54,912 bases of DNA from an uncultured Lachnospiraceae bacterium (lineage in GTDB: Bacteria; Bacillota; Clostridia; Lachnospirales; Lachnospiraceae). The number at the start of each line of letters is the position of its first letter. Position 1 is the stretch's first letter. The DNA is taken from positions 1 through 54,912 of the forward strand of contig CACZFF010000014.1 of the NCBI GenBank assembly GCA_902780385.1, read 5' to 3'. Below, piece after piece: positions 41,161 to 50,376 of this stretch. Made by a program: the position numbers and the translations under genes. Under the pieces are notes generated by a model that saw only the letters and a list, made by a program, of their open reading frames with translations, was not told the DNA's origin and made no database searches.

Positions 41161-41423
41161 TTACAGTCCCTTCGGAACTGTGACAGTAAACTGCCATGGC
41201 AGCGTGACTGCCTCCACCAAAAGAGTAAAAGTCGATTGCTCCGCATGGCGAGGCCATGCTCTCGCAATCGCCCCCATGTATTCGACAATCGACCCGCTCA
41301 TCCTCCGGATTTCGCGTGTCTTTTTGTCTCATACATGGGGGTCCGATCAAATGTCTGCACGTATGTGCGTGCGAGCACGCCCATACGCGCAGCCGCTTGA
41401 TCGAACTTTTACAGTAACTTGCG
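41161..41423. repeat. Longest copy of family B repeat in the window
   Basis: A 263-bp element flanked by TTACAGTCCCTTCGGAACTG at one end and TTTTACAGTAACTTGCG at the other. It contains CCCCCATGTAT paired with ATACATGGGGG, GCATGGCGAGGCCATGC, and the segment TTGATCG...CGATCAAATGT that recurs reversed at 14549-14635. The spacer between the GH25-like gene and ilvA (41139-41462) consists almost only of this element. A 46-codon reading frame (41301-41162, minus) runs through it and ends FTVTVPKGL. Confidence 0.7.
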
Positions 41424-41462
41424 AAAATCCCATTCCATTTCGCCTGTGCGATTGTATATACC

Positions 41463-42725
41463 TCAGCTTCTGGTCTTGACCAGGCGCGGCTTAAAGCCGT
41501 TCTGCTCCAGAACGGAAATGATTTCCTTCTTATGTTCTGTGCCGAAAGCCTCGAGGGTGATGCGCAGCTCGACAGCGGCATTTCTGTTGATGCTCACAAA
41601 CTGGTTGTGTTCGAGCTTGATCACGTTGCCGTTGGCCCCGGCGATCAGGCCGGAGACGCGGTGCAGCATACCGGGCTTGTCCGGAAGCAGGACGGAAACT
41701 GTGAAAATACGATCCCGCAGGATCAGGCCCTGCTGTACGACGGAGGACATGGTGATCACGTCCATATTGCCGCCGCTGAGGACGCTGACCACTTTTTTGT
41801 CCCTGCAGTCGATATGACGAAGGGCAGCGACTGTCAGAAGGCCTGAGTTCTCGACGACCATCTTGTGGTTCTCCACCATATCCAGGAAGGCTGTGACCAG
41901 CTCCTGGTCCGGAATCGTGACGATCTCATCAAGATTTTTCTGCAGGTAGGGGAAGATCCTGCTGCCCGGTGTTTTGACTGCCGTGCCGTCCGCGATCGTG
42001 TTGACCGTGGGCAGAGTGACCACCCTGCCGGCCTCAAAAGAGGCTTTCAGGCAGGCAGCCCCCTCGGGCTCCACGCCGATCACTTTCACATTGGGCTTGA
42101 GGTACTTTGCCAGGCAGGACACACCTGTCGCCAGGCCGCCCCCGCCGACGGGGACCAGGATAATATCCACCAGCGGCAGGTCCTTAATGATCTCCATCGC
42201 AATCGTTCCCTGTCCTGTCGCCACATCGGGGTCATCGAAGGGATGGATAAAAGTATATCCGTTTTCCTCTGCCAGCTTTGACGCATAGCCTGCGGCATCG
42301 TCGTAGACATCGCCGTACAGGACCACCTCGGCACCCAGTGCCTTGGTCCTGTTCACCTTGATCAGGGGTGTCGTGGTAGGCATTACGATCACTGCCCTGG
42401 CCCCGCACTCCCGCGCCGCATAAGCCACGCCCTGGGCATGATTGCCCGCAGATGCCGTGATCAGTCCCCGCTCCCTCTCCTCTTTGGAAAGGGTGCTGAT
42501 CTTGTAATAAGCGCCGCGCACCTTATAGGCACCTGTGCGCTGCATATTCTCAGGCTTGAGATAAACCTTTCCGCCTGTGTGCTCACTGAAATAATCCGAA
42601 TAGATCAGCTCTGTATCCAGCGTTACACGGCCGACCGCCTCACAGGCCTCCTCGAACCTCTTCAGCGTAAGGACCTCTCTCTCCTGCCCCTCTGTCTTCC
42701 CGGTTTCTTTTTCTTTCTGTCCCAT
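41463..42725 (-). CDS. ilvA: Threonine ammonia-lyase (threonine dehydratase) with ACT domain
   Basis: A 420-residue PLP enzyme that converts threonine to 2-ketobutyrate, the entry to isoleucine synthesis. The PLP lysine lies in RTGAYKVRGAYYKI; the phosphate-binding Gly-rich loop is PVGGGGLATGVSCLAK; TASAGNHAQGVAYAAREC is the Asn-containing substrate loop. A single C-terminal ACT domain (about 335-415, VSVLLPDKPGMLHRVSGLIA) suggests allosteric control. One ACT rather than two places it in the shorter, TdcB/IlvA-like clostridial type. The ATG at 42725 is preceded by GGAAAG. It supplies substrate to the ilvB/N/H/C enzymes 25 kb away. Confidence 0.92.
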   Translation of the reverse strand: MGQKEKETGKTEGQEREVLTLKRFEEACEAVGRVTLDTELIYSDYFSEHTGGKVYLKPENMQRTGAYKVRGAYYKISTLSKEERERGLITASAGNHAQGVAYAARECGARAVIVMPTTTPLIKVNRTKALGAEVVLYGDVYDDAAGYASKLAEENGYTFIHPFDDPDVATGQGTIAMEIIKDLPLVDIILVPVGGGGLATGVSCLAKYLKPNVKVIGVEPEGAACLKASFEAGRVVTLPTVNTIADGTAVKTPGSRIFPYLQKNLDEIVTIPDQELVTAFLDMVENHKMVVENSGLLTVAALRHIDCRDKKVVSVLSGGNMDVITMSSVVQQGLILRDRIFTVSVLLPDKPGMLHRVSGLIAGANGNVIKLEHNQFVSINRNAAVELRITLEAFGTEHKKEIISVLEQNGFKPRLVKTRS

Positions 42726-42807
42726 TTTTTCACGTCTTTCCAGATGAAACTTTAATTGCAAATCAATCTAAATGATGTAAAGGTCTAAAGGTATCCAATG
42801 GCTCTGA

Positions 42808-42947
42808 GTCTCGTCAAGCTGCACAAACAGCCGAAGGGCCTTGGCGAGCGGCCGGTACTTGGCCGCTGTTTTTCAGCGGCCTTAGTACCGCTGCCAGCGA
42901 GGGTAGAGCGAAAGCGTGCCCAAGGCGTTTGTGCTGCTTGACGAGAC
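42808..42947. repeat. 140-bp imperfect fold-back element
   Basis: Outer arms 42808-42828 and 42927-42947 are reverse complements at 20 of 21 positions. Inner pairs continue the stem: GGCCTTGG with CCAAGGC, GCGGCCGGTACT with AGTACCGCTGC, and GGCCGCTG with CAGCGGCC around a TTTT loop. It lies in the 292-bp spacer between ftsY and ilvA, where no gene is seen. It has no U-tract after the stem. Confidence 0.8.
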
Positions 42948-43017
42948 GGTGTTCCCTTAACCACCTTTTGACCTCAATATCATCCTATGCTGCCTGTATA
43001 AGCAGATTTCCGACGAA

Positions 43018-43932
43018 TCAATCCCTGTAGAACAGTGCATCTACATACTCGTCGGGATTGAACCTCTGTAAATCCTCGATCTTCTCCCCGACGCCGATGA
43101 ACTTGACAGGGACACCGACTTCAGACTGGACTGCGATGGCGATGCCTCCCTTTGCCGTGCCGTCCATCTTGGTCAGCACGATCCCCGTAAGGTTGGTCAC
43201 AGAGGCAAATTCCCTGGCCTGGTTGACGGCGTTCTGTCCGGTCGCGGCGTCCAGGACGACCCAGTTCTCACGATAACACCCGGGAAATTCGCGGGTGATG
43301 ATGCGGTCGATCTTGGAGAGCTCGTTCATGAGATTCTTCTTATTATGAAGACGTCCCGCGGTATCACACAGGAGAATGTCGATCTTGCGCGCTTTTGCAG
43401 CCTGCACGGCATCATACACGACACTGGCGGGATCCGATCCCTCTTTGCCGCCGATGATATCGACACCGGCGCGGCGCGCCCACTCTGTCAGCTGTTCGTT
43501 TGCCGCGGCGCGGAAGGTATCCGCGGAGGCGATCAGAACACGCTTGCCCTGGCTCTTATAATTGGCGGCAAGCTTTCCGATGGAGGTCGTCTTGCCGACG
43601 CCGTTGACGCCGATCACCAGGACCACTGCCGGACCGTTTTCAAAATCATAGGCGTCTTTGGGCTGTTTCATCCTGTCGCGGATGCCCATGATCAGTTCCT
43701 GCCTGCAGTCCGCCGCGTAGCGGATGCGTTCCGCGCGCACTTCCTCGCGCAGATGGTCCAGAAGATCCTCGGTGGTCCTGACACCGATATCCCCCATGAT
43801 CATGGTCTCTTCCAGCTCGTCATAGAATTCCTCAGTCACCTTCTCATAGGAGTTGAAGATCTGCTCCATGCCGTCTGTAAAATTTGCTCTTGTTTTCTTC
43901 AGGCCTTCCTTGAGTTTATCAAAAAATCCCAT
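43018..43932 (-). CDS. ftsY: Signal recognition particle receptor FtsY
   Basis: A 304-residue SRP receptor GTPase. NG domain only, with a short N-terminus (MGFFDKLKEGLKKTRANFTD) and no acidic A domain, typical of Gram-positives. G1 is GVNGVGKTTSIGKLAANYKS; then DTFRAAANEQL, DTAGRLHNKKNLMNELSK and LTKMDGTAKGGIAIAV. GGAGGAAGA precedes the ATG. It follows smc by 56 bp across a small tandem duplication. Confidence 0.98.
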   Translation of the reverse strand: MGFFDKLKEGLKKTRANFTDGMEQIFNSYEKVTEEFYDELEETMIMGDIGVRTTEDLLDHLREEVRAERIRYAADCRQELIMGIRDRMKQPKDAYDFENGPAVVLVIGVNGVGKTTSIGKLAANYKSQGKRVLIASADTFRAAANEQLTEWARRAGVDIIGGKEGSDPASVVYDAVQAAKARKIDILLCDTAGRLHNKKNLMNELSKIDRIITREFPGCYRENWVVLDAATGQNAVNQAREFASVTNLTGIVLTKMDGTAKGGIAIAVQSEVGVPVKFIGVGEKIEDLQRFNPDEYVDALFYRD

Positions 43933-43965
43933 TCTTCCTCCTGATTCTCATTCCTTTAAAAAAAT

Positions 43966-43999
43966 CCCGGTCTATGAAATATCCCGGTCTATGAAATAT
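43966..43999. repeat. 17-bp exact tandem duplication at the smc stop codon
   Basis: CCCGGTCTATGAAATAT occurs twice back to back (43966-43982, 43983-43999). The distal copy contains the smc TAG stop codon and its last codons; the other copy lies in the spacer before ftsY. Confidence 0.9.
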
Positions 44000-46900
44000 C
44001 CTCGTCACTGATCAGGTCCACGCTTACCATGGCGGATACGCCCTTCTCCTGCATGGTGATGCCGTAGAGGCGGTCGGCCTGTTCCATGGTCCCGCGGCGG
44101 TGTGTGATGACGATAAACTGTGTCTTCTCTGTCAGTTTGTGCAGATACTGGGCAAAGCGTCCCACGTTGCTCTCGTCGAGTGCCGCCTCGATCTCATCGA
44201 GAAGGCAGAAGGGCGAAGGTTTGAGGCTCTGGATGGCAAACAAAAGGGCAATGGCCGTCAGGGCTTTCTCTCCGCCGGAGAGCTGCATCATGTTCTGGAG
44301 CTTTTTGCCCGGGGGCTGGGCGATCACGCGCACGCCTGCCTCGAGGATATCCACATCCTCCATGAGTTCCAGCTTTCCGCCTCCGCCGCCGAACAGCTCC
44401 CTGAAAACGGCGTCATAGGCCTTCTGAATGTCCGCGAACTGTTCCCGGAACTGTCTGCGCATGGCATCGTCAAGTTCCGCCACGATCTTTTCCAGAGAAG
44501 CGGCGGCTTCGGTGAGGTCATCCACCTGGCCCTTGAGGAAGGAATATCTTTCCATGAGTTCCTTATATTCATCGATGGCGCCGACATTGACATTTCCCAG
44601 GGCTTTGATCTGTCCCCGGAGGGCGGCGATCTCTTTTTTCATCGCCGCAAGGTCTGTGAGTGCCTCATCGCGCTGGGAAGCCGCATCCGCGATGGTCACC
44701 TCGTATTCCTCCCACATATAGGAAGCCTTCTGTTCAATGGTCTCTTCGAGGCGTTCGCGTCTGGAAGTCAGACGGAAGACTTCCTTATCCAGCCCGGCGA
44801 TGACTTCCGCCGTGCTCTCGCGTTCCCGGGAAGCCTCGTCCTGCTGATCCTGCAGGTCATCGTTCTGCTGCCGCAGTGTCTGCAGTTCCTCTTCCTCTTC
44901 GATCTTGATGTGATCGGAATCGGCCGCCTCCTGCCTGAGGCTCTCGATCTTCTCTGTCTTCTCTTCTATCTCCCTGCGGTCATTTTCAGCGCTCTCGAGG
45001 ACCGCCTGCAGCTGTGTCTGCAGTCCCTCCAGTTCGCGCCGGATCCTCTCCGCATTCTGCTGCTGGAAGCGCAGCGACTGTTCCGTGCGGCTTCGTTCCA
45101 GTTCCAGAGAGGCGAGCGCGGTGCTGTCGCGTTCCTCGTCCTCCTGTCTTTTGGCCAGTTCCTCCTGCAGCTGTGCCGCGGCAGCAGTGAATTCCTCTTC
45201 TTTTTTCTCACTGGCAGCCAGATCCTGCGTCGCAGCCGTCTGCTGCGCGGCAGTCTCCAGTGCCCGCTCTTTGAGGGCGCGCAGTTCCTGGCGGAGGGAC
45301 TCCACATTTCCCGTGGTCTCGCGGAGCTTTTCCTCCTCCTGCTGGATCCGTACACGAAGTGTGTTCTGGCGGATGAAGGTCTCCTGCAGAGTGCGCTTGT
45401 TTTCATCAAGTTTTCTGCGCAGGACGTTACGGCTCTCCTTTGTATCCTCGATCGCCTTTTCCTGTTTCTCCATCTCCTCTTTGAAGCGCTTAGTGCTCGC
45501 GGTCAGCTCCTCGATCTCACGTCTTCTTCCCAGGAGACTGCTGGCATTGCGGTAAGTACCGCCGCTGATGGCGCCGCCGGGCGCAAAAAGCTCGCCTTCC
45601 AGTGTCACCATGCGCACACCGTGTCCATTGCGTCGCGAAGCAGCCACTGCGTGGTCGAAGGTGTCCACGATCACAGTCCTGCCCAAAAGAGAGACCGCCA
45701 CATCGGCGCAGCCGGCAGCAGGTCTCACCAGGGAATCGGCCGTGCCTATGACACCCTCCTCACCGAGGATCTTGTGTCCTGCCAGGCTCCTGGAATTCCT
45801 GATAGCCGAAAGAGGCAGGAAGGTTGCCCTGCCTGCTTTTTCGCGTTTGAGGATGGTGATCATGCGCCTGGCCGTGTCTTCATCCTTTGTGACGATATTC
45901 TGTATACTGCCCCCGAGCGCAACTTCGATGGCTGTCTCGTATTTTTTATCTGTGGAGATCAGATCCGCGACGGTTCCGACAATGCCGGTTTCCCTGGATC
46001 TTTCCTGCATGACACGTTTTACGCTGCCGCCGAAGCCCTCATAGCGCTCCGCCAGATTTATGATCGCCTCGAGTTTGGATTTCTCCTGATGCCATGAAAA
46101 CTGTGCCCGCTGCAGCAGGGCGTCTGCATCTCCCAGCGAAGTCTTGTGTGCCGCGATCTGTTCCTCTATATCCTTCTGCCCGTCCTGAAGGGCGCGGATC
46201 TCGGTACCAACCTGCCTGAATTCCTCCTTGAGTGAAAGAATGGCGTCATCCGCCTGGGTCTTTTCCCCGCTGACAAGAGAAAGTTCCTTTTCAACTTCCT
46301 CCCGGCGCGCCTCCTCCTGGGCCTGCAGTGTCTGCAGACTGGCCAGTCTGGATTTGACCGTCGCGCGGCGGTCCATCTCCTCGAGTATGCCTGCCCGCTT
46401 CTCTTCCAGTTCCTCCCTCAGGCGCTCTACATCGCCGGAGGAGGCTGCTGCCGCTTCTTTTGCAGCGGTGTGGCCGGTCTCCAGGGTTTGGAAAGCCTCC
46501 CTGGCGGCATGGATCTCTCTGGAAAGAGCCTGCTCCTGGGCAGTCCTCTCCGCGATATCGGCATTCAGGATCTTCTCCTGCTCCGACTGCCGCACAGTGC
46601 GCTGACGGGCACCCCGGATCTGCTCTTCCAGGACCTTGATATCCCCTTCGATCCGGCCGTGCACGATGCTGGCGTCCGTGATCCGGCTGCGGACCGCTTC
46701 GATCCGGCTCTCCAGCTCTCTCCGGTTCTCCTGGAGATTTTCGATCCGCTGACGAAGTTTTTCGCTGCGTGCCTTTGCATCCTCCAGGTCCGAAGACGCT
46801 GTCGTCTCCTGAGAGGTCAGCTCCTCGAGCTGGCGGCTGCTCTTTTCATTTTCTATCAGGAAAGCATTGATATCCAGACGTTTCAGCGCGTCCCGGCGTT

Positions 46901-47549
46901 TGAGATACTCTCTTGCCTTTTCCTGCTGCCTTTCCAGTGAAGGGATCTGTTTTTCCAGTTCGCCGACAATATCCGTCAGCCGGGTGAGGTTGTCCCGCTC
47001 ACTCTCAAGCCGCTTGAGCGTCTGTTCTTTTCTGTGCTTGTACTTTACGATACCCGCCGCCTCATCAAAAAGCGCGCGCCGGTCCTGGGGCTTGTCGGAG
47101 AGGATCCTGTCGATCTGTCCCTGTCCGATAATGGAGTAACCCTCCTTGCCGATTCCGGTATCATAAAAAAGTTCATTCACATCGCGCAGACGGCAGACTG
47201 TCCCGTTGAGGAGATATTCACTCTCACCGCTCCTGTAAATACGGCGGGCGACAGTCACCTCCCGGTAATCGATGGGGAGCGCGCCGTCAGCATTATCCAG
47301 CGTTATGGCAACATAAGCAAAGCCAAGCGGCCTGCGCGCCTGTGTCCCCGCGAAGATGACATCCTGCATAGAAGACCCGCGCAGCTGCTTGACTCTCTGC
47401 TCTCCAAGCACCCACCGGACCGCATCCGCAACGTTGCTCTTGCCGCTTCCGTTGGGTCCCACGATTCCGGTGATGCCGTTATGGAATTCAAATTTGATCT
47501 TGTTTGCAAAGGACTTAAAGCCCTGAATCTCAATACTTTTTAAATACAA
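43989..47549 (-). CDS. smc: Chromosome segregation ATPase SMC
   Basis: An 1186-residue condensin subunit. The N-terminal ATPase head has GPNGSGKSNVADAVRWVLGE; two long coiled coils (about 165-500 and 670-1000) flank the hinge (about 505-665, with YEGFGGSVKRVMQE and ALGGSIQNIVTKDED). The C-terminal head has MQLSGGEKALTAIALLFAIQ (signature motif) and FCLLDEIEAALDESNVGRFA (Walker B). Length is standard. The start codon is TTG (47549) with GGAAGAG eight bases before it. No ATG closer to the conserved MYLKSIEIQGFKSF start exists. ScpA/ScpB are not in the window. Confidence 0.98.
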   Translation of the reverse strand: MYLKSIEIQGFKSFANKIKFEFHNGITGIVGPNGSGKSNVADAVRWVLGEQRVKQLRGSSMQDVIFAGTQARRPLGFAYVAITLDNADGALPIDYREVTVARRIYRSGESEYLLNGTVCRLRDVNELFYDTGIGKEGYSIIGQGQIDRILSDKPQDRRALFDEAAGIVKYKHRKEQTLKRLESERDNLTRLTDIVGELEKQIPSLERQQEKAREYLKRRDALKRLDINAFLIENEKSSRQLEELTSQETTASSDLEDAKARSEKLRQRIENLQENRRELESRIEAVRSRITDASIVHGRIEGDIKVLEEQIRGARQRTVRQSEQEKILNADIAERTAQEQALSREIHAAREAFQTLETGHTAAKEAAAASSGDVERLREELEEKRAGILEEMDRRATVKSRLASLQTLQAQEEARREEVEKELSLVSGEKTQADDAILSLKEEFRQVGTEIRALQDGQKDIEEQIAAHKTSLGDADALLQRAQFSWHQEKSKLEAIINLAERYEGFGGSVKRVMQERSRETGIVGTVADLISTDKKYETAIEVALGGSIQNIVTKDEDTARRMITILKREKAGRATFLPLSAIRNSRSLAGHKILGEEGVIGTADSLVRPAAGCADVAVSLLGRTVIVDTFDHAVAASRRNGHGVRMVTLEGELFAPGGAISGGTYRNASSLLGRRREIEELTASTKRFKEEMEKQEKAIEDTKESRNVLRRKLDENKRTLQETFIRQNTLRVRIQQEEEKLRETTGNVESLRQELRALKERALETAAQQTAATQDLAASEKKEEEFTAAAAQLQEELAKRQEDEERDSTALASLELERSRTEQSLRFQQQNAERIRRELEGLQTQLQAVLESAENDRREIEEKTEKIESLRQEAADSDHIKIEEEEELQTLRQQNDDLQDQQDEASRERESTAEVIAGLDKEVFRLTSRRERLEETIEQKASYMWEEYEVTIADAASQRDEALTDLAAMKKEIAALRGQIKALGNVNVGAIDEYKELMERYSFLKGQVDDLTEAAASLEKIVAELDDAMRRQFREQFADIQKAYDAVFRELFGGGGGKLELMEDVDILEAGVRVIAQPPGKKLQNMMQLSGGEKALTAIALLFAIQSLKPSPFCLLDEIEAALDESNVGRFAQYLHKLTEKTQFIVITHRRGTMEQADRLYGITMQEKGVSAMVSVDLISDEDIS

Positions 47550-47585
47550 ATCCGTTACTCTTCCGTTACTTCTTCTTCCGGGCTT

Positions 47586-48302
47586 TCAGCTGAGGAACTG
47601 TTCCTGAGCCTGTTTTCTGGTCCTGGAGCCTCCCAGAGCCGCATAGGCAGCCTGCTGCTCCGCCGCTTTTTTCGAACGTCCTTCTCCCACGCCGCAGTGC
47701 CTTCCTTCAATGATGGCGGCGACACGGAAACGTTTCTGATGTCCGGGTCCGCTCTCTTCGAGGATCTCGTAGCGCACATCATGGCCCTCCCTCTGGGCAC
47801 GCTCCTGCAAAATCGACTTTGCATCATAAAAAAGCTGCTTGTCCTCGAGATCCGAAAGAATAAAGGTCATGATGAACTGTCTGGGAACCTCGATCCCGCC
47901 GCTGTCCAGATACATGGCGCCGATCAGCGCCTCCATGACATCGGATGTGATGGAATCCTTCTCCCTGCCGCCGCTTGCCTCCTCGCCTCTGCCGAGGCGG
48001 ATGAAAGAGCCGAGAGAAATATCTCTGGCACAATAGGCAAGTGCGGGCTCACAGACAAGAGATGCCCTCAGCTTTGTCAGTTCACCTTCCTTTTTACCGG
48101 GATAGGTTCTGTACAGAAATTCGCTTGAAATCATCTCAAGAACAGCGTCTCCCAGAAATTCGATCCGCTCATAGTCCTTCAATGTCTGTATTTTCTGTTC
48201 GTTTGCAAAAGAAGTGTGTGTGAGAGCGCACTCAAGAAGATACCGGTCCCTGAACCTGTATCCAATCCGTTCCTCCAGCACTTCCAGTGGTGCCTGTATC
48301 AT
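47586..48302 (-). CDS. rnc: Ribonuclease III
   Basis: A 238-residue double-strand-specific endonuclease for rRNA and mRNA processing. The catalytic signature is YERIEFLGDAVLEMISSEFL, with the second acidic cluster in VMEALIGAMYLDSGG. The C-terminal dsRNA-binding domain (about 160-230) shows QERAQREGHDVRYEILEESG and GEGRSKKAAEQQAAYAALGG. AAAGGAAAAC precedes the ATG. Lies between acpP and smc, the conserved order. Confidence 0.97.
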   Translation of the reverse strand: MIQAPLEVLEERIGYRFRDRYLLECALTHTSFANEQKIQTLKDYERIEFLGDAVLEMISSEFLYRTYPGKKEGELTKLRASLVCEPALAYCARDISLGSFIRLGRGEEASGGREKDSITSDVMEALIGAMYLDSGGIEVPRQFIMTFILSDLEDKQLFYDAKSILQERAQREGHDVRYEILEESGPGHQKRFRVAAIIEGRHCGVGEGRSKKAAEQQAAYAALGGSRTRKQAQEQFLS

Positions 48303-48338
48303 GTTTTCCTTTCATAGCGGCTGATCACAGCCTTTTTC

Positions 48339-48578
48339 TTATTCACCAATCGCGTTCTTAATCAGTTCAAGAGCCTGTCCGACGGTCGTGACATTGGAAG
48401 CAACATCCGAGTCCACTGTGACATCAAACTCTTCCTCAATCCCCATGATGATCTGGGCAACATCCAGAGAATCCGCACCGAGATCGTCGATGAATGTGGT
48501 ATCCATATCAATATCACTCTCATCCACACCCAGTACATCAACAATAATTGAACATAATTTCTTGAACTCCATATCCAT
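48339..48578 (-). CDS. acpP: Acyl carrier protein
   Basis: A 79-residue carrier that holds growing fatty acids on phosphopantetheine attached to the Ser of DLGADSLDVAQIIMGIEEEF. The start at 48578 has GGAGG-type sequence seven bases upstream; a second ATG two codons later is possible. It lies between plsX and rnc. Confidence 0.96.
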   Translation of the reverse strand: MDMEFKKLCSIIVDVLGVDESDIDMDTTFIDDLGADSLDVAQIIMGIEEEFDVTVDSDVASNVTTVGQALELIKNAIGE

Positions 48579-48691
48579 TTCTGTTCTCCTCCTCCTGTGT
48601 CAGACAAATCCTGAAATGTGATATAAATGGTGGCCCGGGAATGCCGGCGCCGCATTATCGTTACTGAACTGTGATATTATAGCCTATATTC

Positions 48692-49780
48692 TCAATTTTC
48701 AGATGCTGCCGTATTCCCGGAAGCATCCTTTTCAGATGAAGCTGTCTCTTTTTCATCCGCCTTTTTGGGCTGTTCCAGTCCCATCTTCTCGATGAACTGT
48801 CCGTTGATATCTTTTTTCTTAAATAAAATACACTGCTCGATGGCATTTCTGATCTCGACAGCCTCCGAGTTGCCGTGGGTCTTGACCACAAGTCCGCGCA
48901 GGCCGAGCATAGGCGCTCCGCCGTAGGAAGTGATGTCGAATTCCTTGAGCATGCCCTTGAGCGCGGGCTTGATCATCAGTGCGCCCAGTTTGGAGCGGAG
49001 CGTTGACATCAGCGCATCCTTGATCTTGTGGATCAGAGTGGACGCAAGTCCCTCATACAGCTTGAGGATCACGTTTCCTACAAAAGCATCGCAGACCACG
49101 ACGTCAGCCTCTCCGGCGGGAATATCCCTGGCCTCGATATTGCCGATAAAATTGATGCCTTCGCATTCCTTCAGAAGGGGATAGACCTCCTTGACCAGAG
49201 CATTTCCCTTCTCCTCCTCCGCGCCGACATTGACGAGCGCGACACGGGGATTCTCAACACCGGTCATATTCTTCATGTAGATGGAGCCCATCTGAGCAAA
49301 CTGGACCAGCTGGGAGGGACGGGCATCCATGTTGGCGCCGCAGTCCACCAGAAGAACCGGTCCCTTTGCCGTGGGCATAAGCGGTGCCAGCGGCGGGCGC
49401 TCGATCCCGCGGATCCTGCCTACCAGCAGCTGTCCGCCGGCAAGTGTTGCTCCCGTGCTGCCTGCAGTCACAAAGGCATCACAGGTGCCCTCTTTGACCA
49501 GCTTCAGGCCTCTGACGATCGAAGAATCCTTTTTTTTGCGGATCGCGTTGACCGGCGGCTCCGACATCTCAATAATCTCCCTGGCATCCAGGATCTCCAG
49601 CCTGTCTTCAGGGTATTTGTATTTTGCAAGCTCGGCGCGGATGACCTCTTCCTGACCTACAAGCGTCACATGAAGACTCTTTTTCTTCTCCAGTGCCTCT
49701 ACCGCAGCCTTGACAGGCTCTGCGGGAGCCAGATCTCCGCCCATCGCGTCTACTGCAACTCTGACATATTTTCTGCTCAT
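48692..49780 (-). CDS. plsX: Phosphate acyltransferase PlsX
   Basis: A 362-residue enzyme that turns acyl-ACP into acyl-phosphate for PlsY. Motifs: RVAVDAMGGDLAPAEPVKAA, VTAGSTGATLAGGQLLVGRI, LVDCGANMDARPSQLVQFAQ, NVGAEEEKGN, VVCDAFVGNVILKLYEGLAS. The ATG at 49780 follows AAAGGATAGAG. The last 30 residues (KKADEKETASSEKDASG) form a charged tail beyond the usual end. A promoter lies 125 bp upstream. Confidence 0.97.
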   Translation of the reverse strand: MSRKYVRVAVDAMGGDLAPAEPVKAAVEALEKKKSLHVTLVGQEEVIRAELAKYKYPEDRLEILDAREIIEMSEPPVNAIRKKKDSSIVRGLKLVKEGTCDAFVTAGSTGATLAGGQLLVGRIRGIERPPLAPLMPTAKGPVLLVDCGANMDARPSQLVQFAQMGSIYMKNMTGVENPRVALVNVGAEEEKGNALVKEVYPLLKECEGINFIGNIEARDIPAGEADVVVCDAFVGNVILKLYEGLASTLIHKIKDALMSTLRSKLGALMIKPALKGMLKEFDITSYGGAPMLGLRGLVVKTHGNSEAVEIRNAIEQCILFKKKDINGQFIEKMGLEQPKKADEKETASSEKDASGNTAASEN

Positions 49781-50062
49781 CTCTATCCTTTCAGATCCTG
49801 CCGCCGGCAGGGGCGGCATTACTTGCTCCGCAAGTTTACAGGGAAAAAACCACCCTGGATTCTGTCATTGAAACTGTAAAAAAGCAAGTGCTTTCTATCA
49901 TTTAATATACTATCACGACTCATATATTGCAAGTAGACCCTTACAGCGGAGGATTTAAGCAAGCTTCCGACGCGTCGCCTTCCGGAACAATGTGCATGGC
50001 TCTGTTTTTCGCAATTCGCCATGCCGACAGGTCCGCAGCCTTCGGCTGCGTGCATGAAGAAA
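49781..50062. other. Spacer between rpmF terminator and plsX, holding the plsX promoter
   Basis: No gene is seen. Besides the promoter at 49904-49932, there is a short hairpin GCAGCC-GAA-GGCTGC near 50038-50052. The rest shows no recognisable structure. Confidence 0.5.
49904..49932 (-). promoter_or_regulatory. Promoter of plsX-acpP-rnc-smc-ftsY
   Basis: TTGCAA (49932-49927), a 17-bp spacer and TATATT (49909-49904) on the minus strand. No FapR-type operator is recognised around it. Confidence 0.65.
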
Positions 50063-50092
50063 GCCTCCCGCTGCTGAGAAGCAGCGGGAGGC
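50053..50092 (-). terminator. Rho-independent terminator of rpmF
   Basis: A perfect 12-bp stem, GCCTCCCGCTGC / GCAGCGGGAGGC, with a six-base loop is followed by TTTCTTC on the minus strand, 63 bp after the rpmF stop codon. Confidence 0.85.
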
Positions 50093-50154
50093 CTGCCATA
50101 AATCTGTTTAATGATCCGGTCTGAACCAGTTGTCATATGTCATTGGATATATGA

Positions 50155-50337
50155 TCAGTCCTCGACCTGGATGATCTCCTTCTTGTTGTAGGAGCCGCAC
50201 TTTGCGCATACTCTGTGGGGAACCATAAGGGCGCCGCACTTGCTGCACTTAACCAGAGTGGGAGCGGTCATTTTCCAGTTAGCTCTCCTTTTATCTCTGT
50301 GGCTTTTCGAAGATTTATTTTTAGGGCAGATCGACAT
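50155..50337 (-). CDS. rpmF: 50S ribosomal protein L32 (zinc-binding form)
   Basis: A 60-residue protein: MSICPKNKSSKSHRDKRRAN, then the Cys4 zinc site CSKCGALMVPHRVCAKCG. The ATG at 50337 follows AGGAGG at seven bases. In most Firmicutes a DUF177 (YceD) gene precedes rpmF; here there is none. Instead it has its own consensus promoter and terminator. Confidence 0.97.
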   Translation of the reverse strand: MSICPKNKSSKSHRDKRRANWKMTAPTLVKCSKCGALMVPHRVCAKCGSYNKKEIIQVED

Positions 50338-50376
50338 GATTAACACCTCCTTCTTTCAAAGAATCACACGAAGCCT

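Noticed and set aside
44100-46097. 665-codon plus-strand frame opposite smc
   Set aside because: Lies within the smc coiled-coil region, where Glu/Leu-rich codons give open antisense frames. No start signal or family match.
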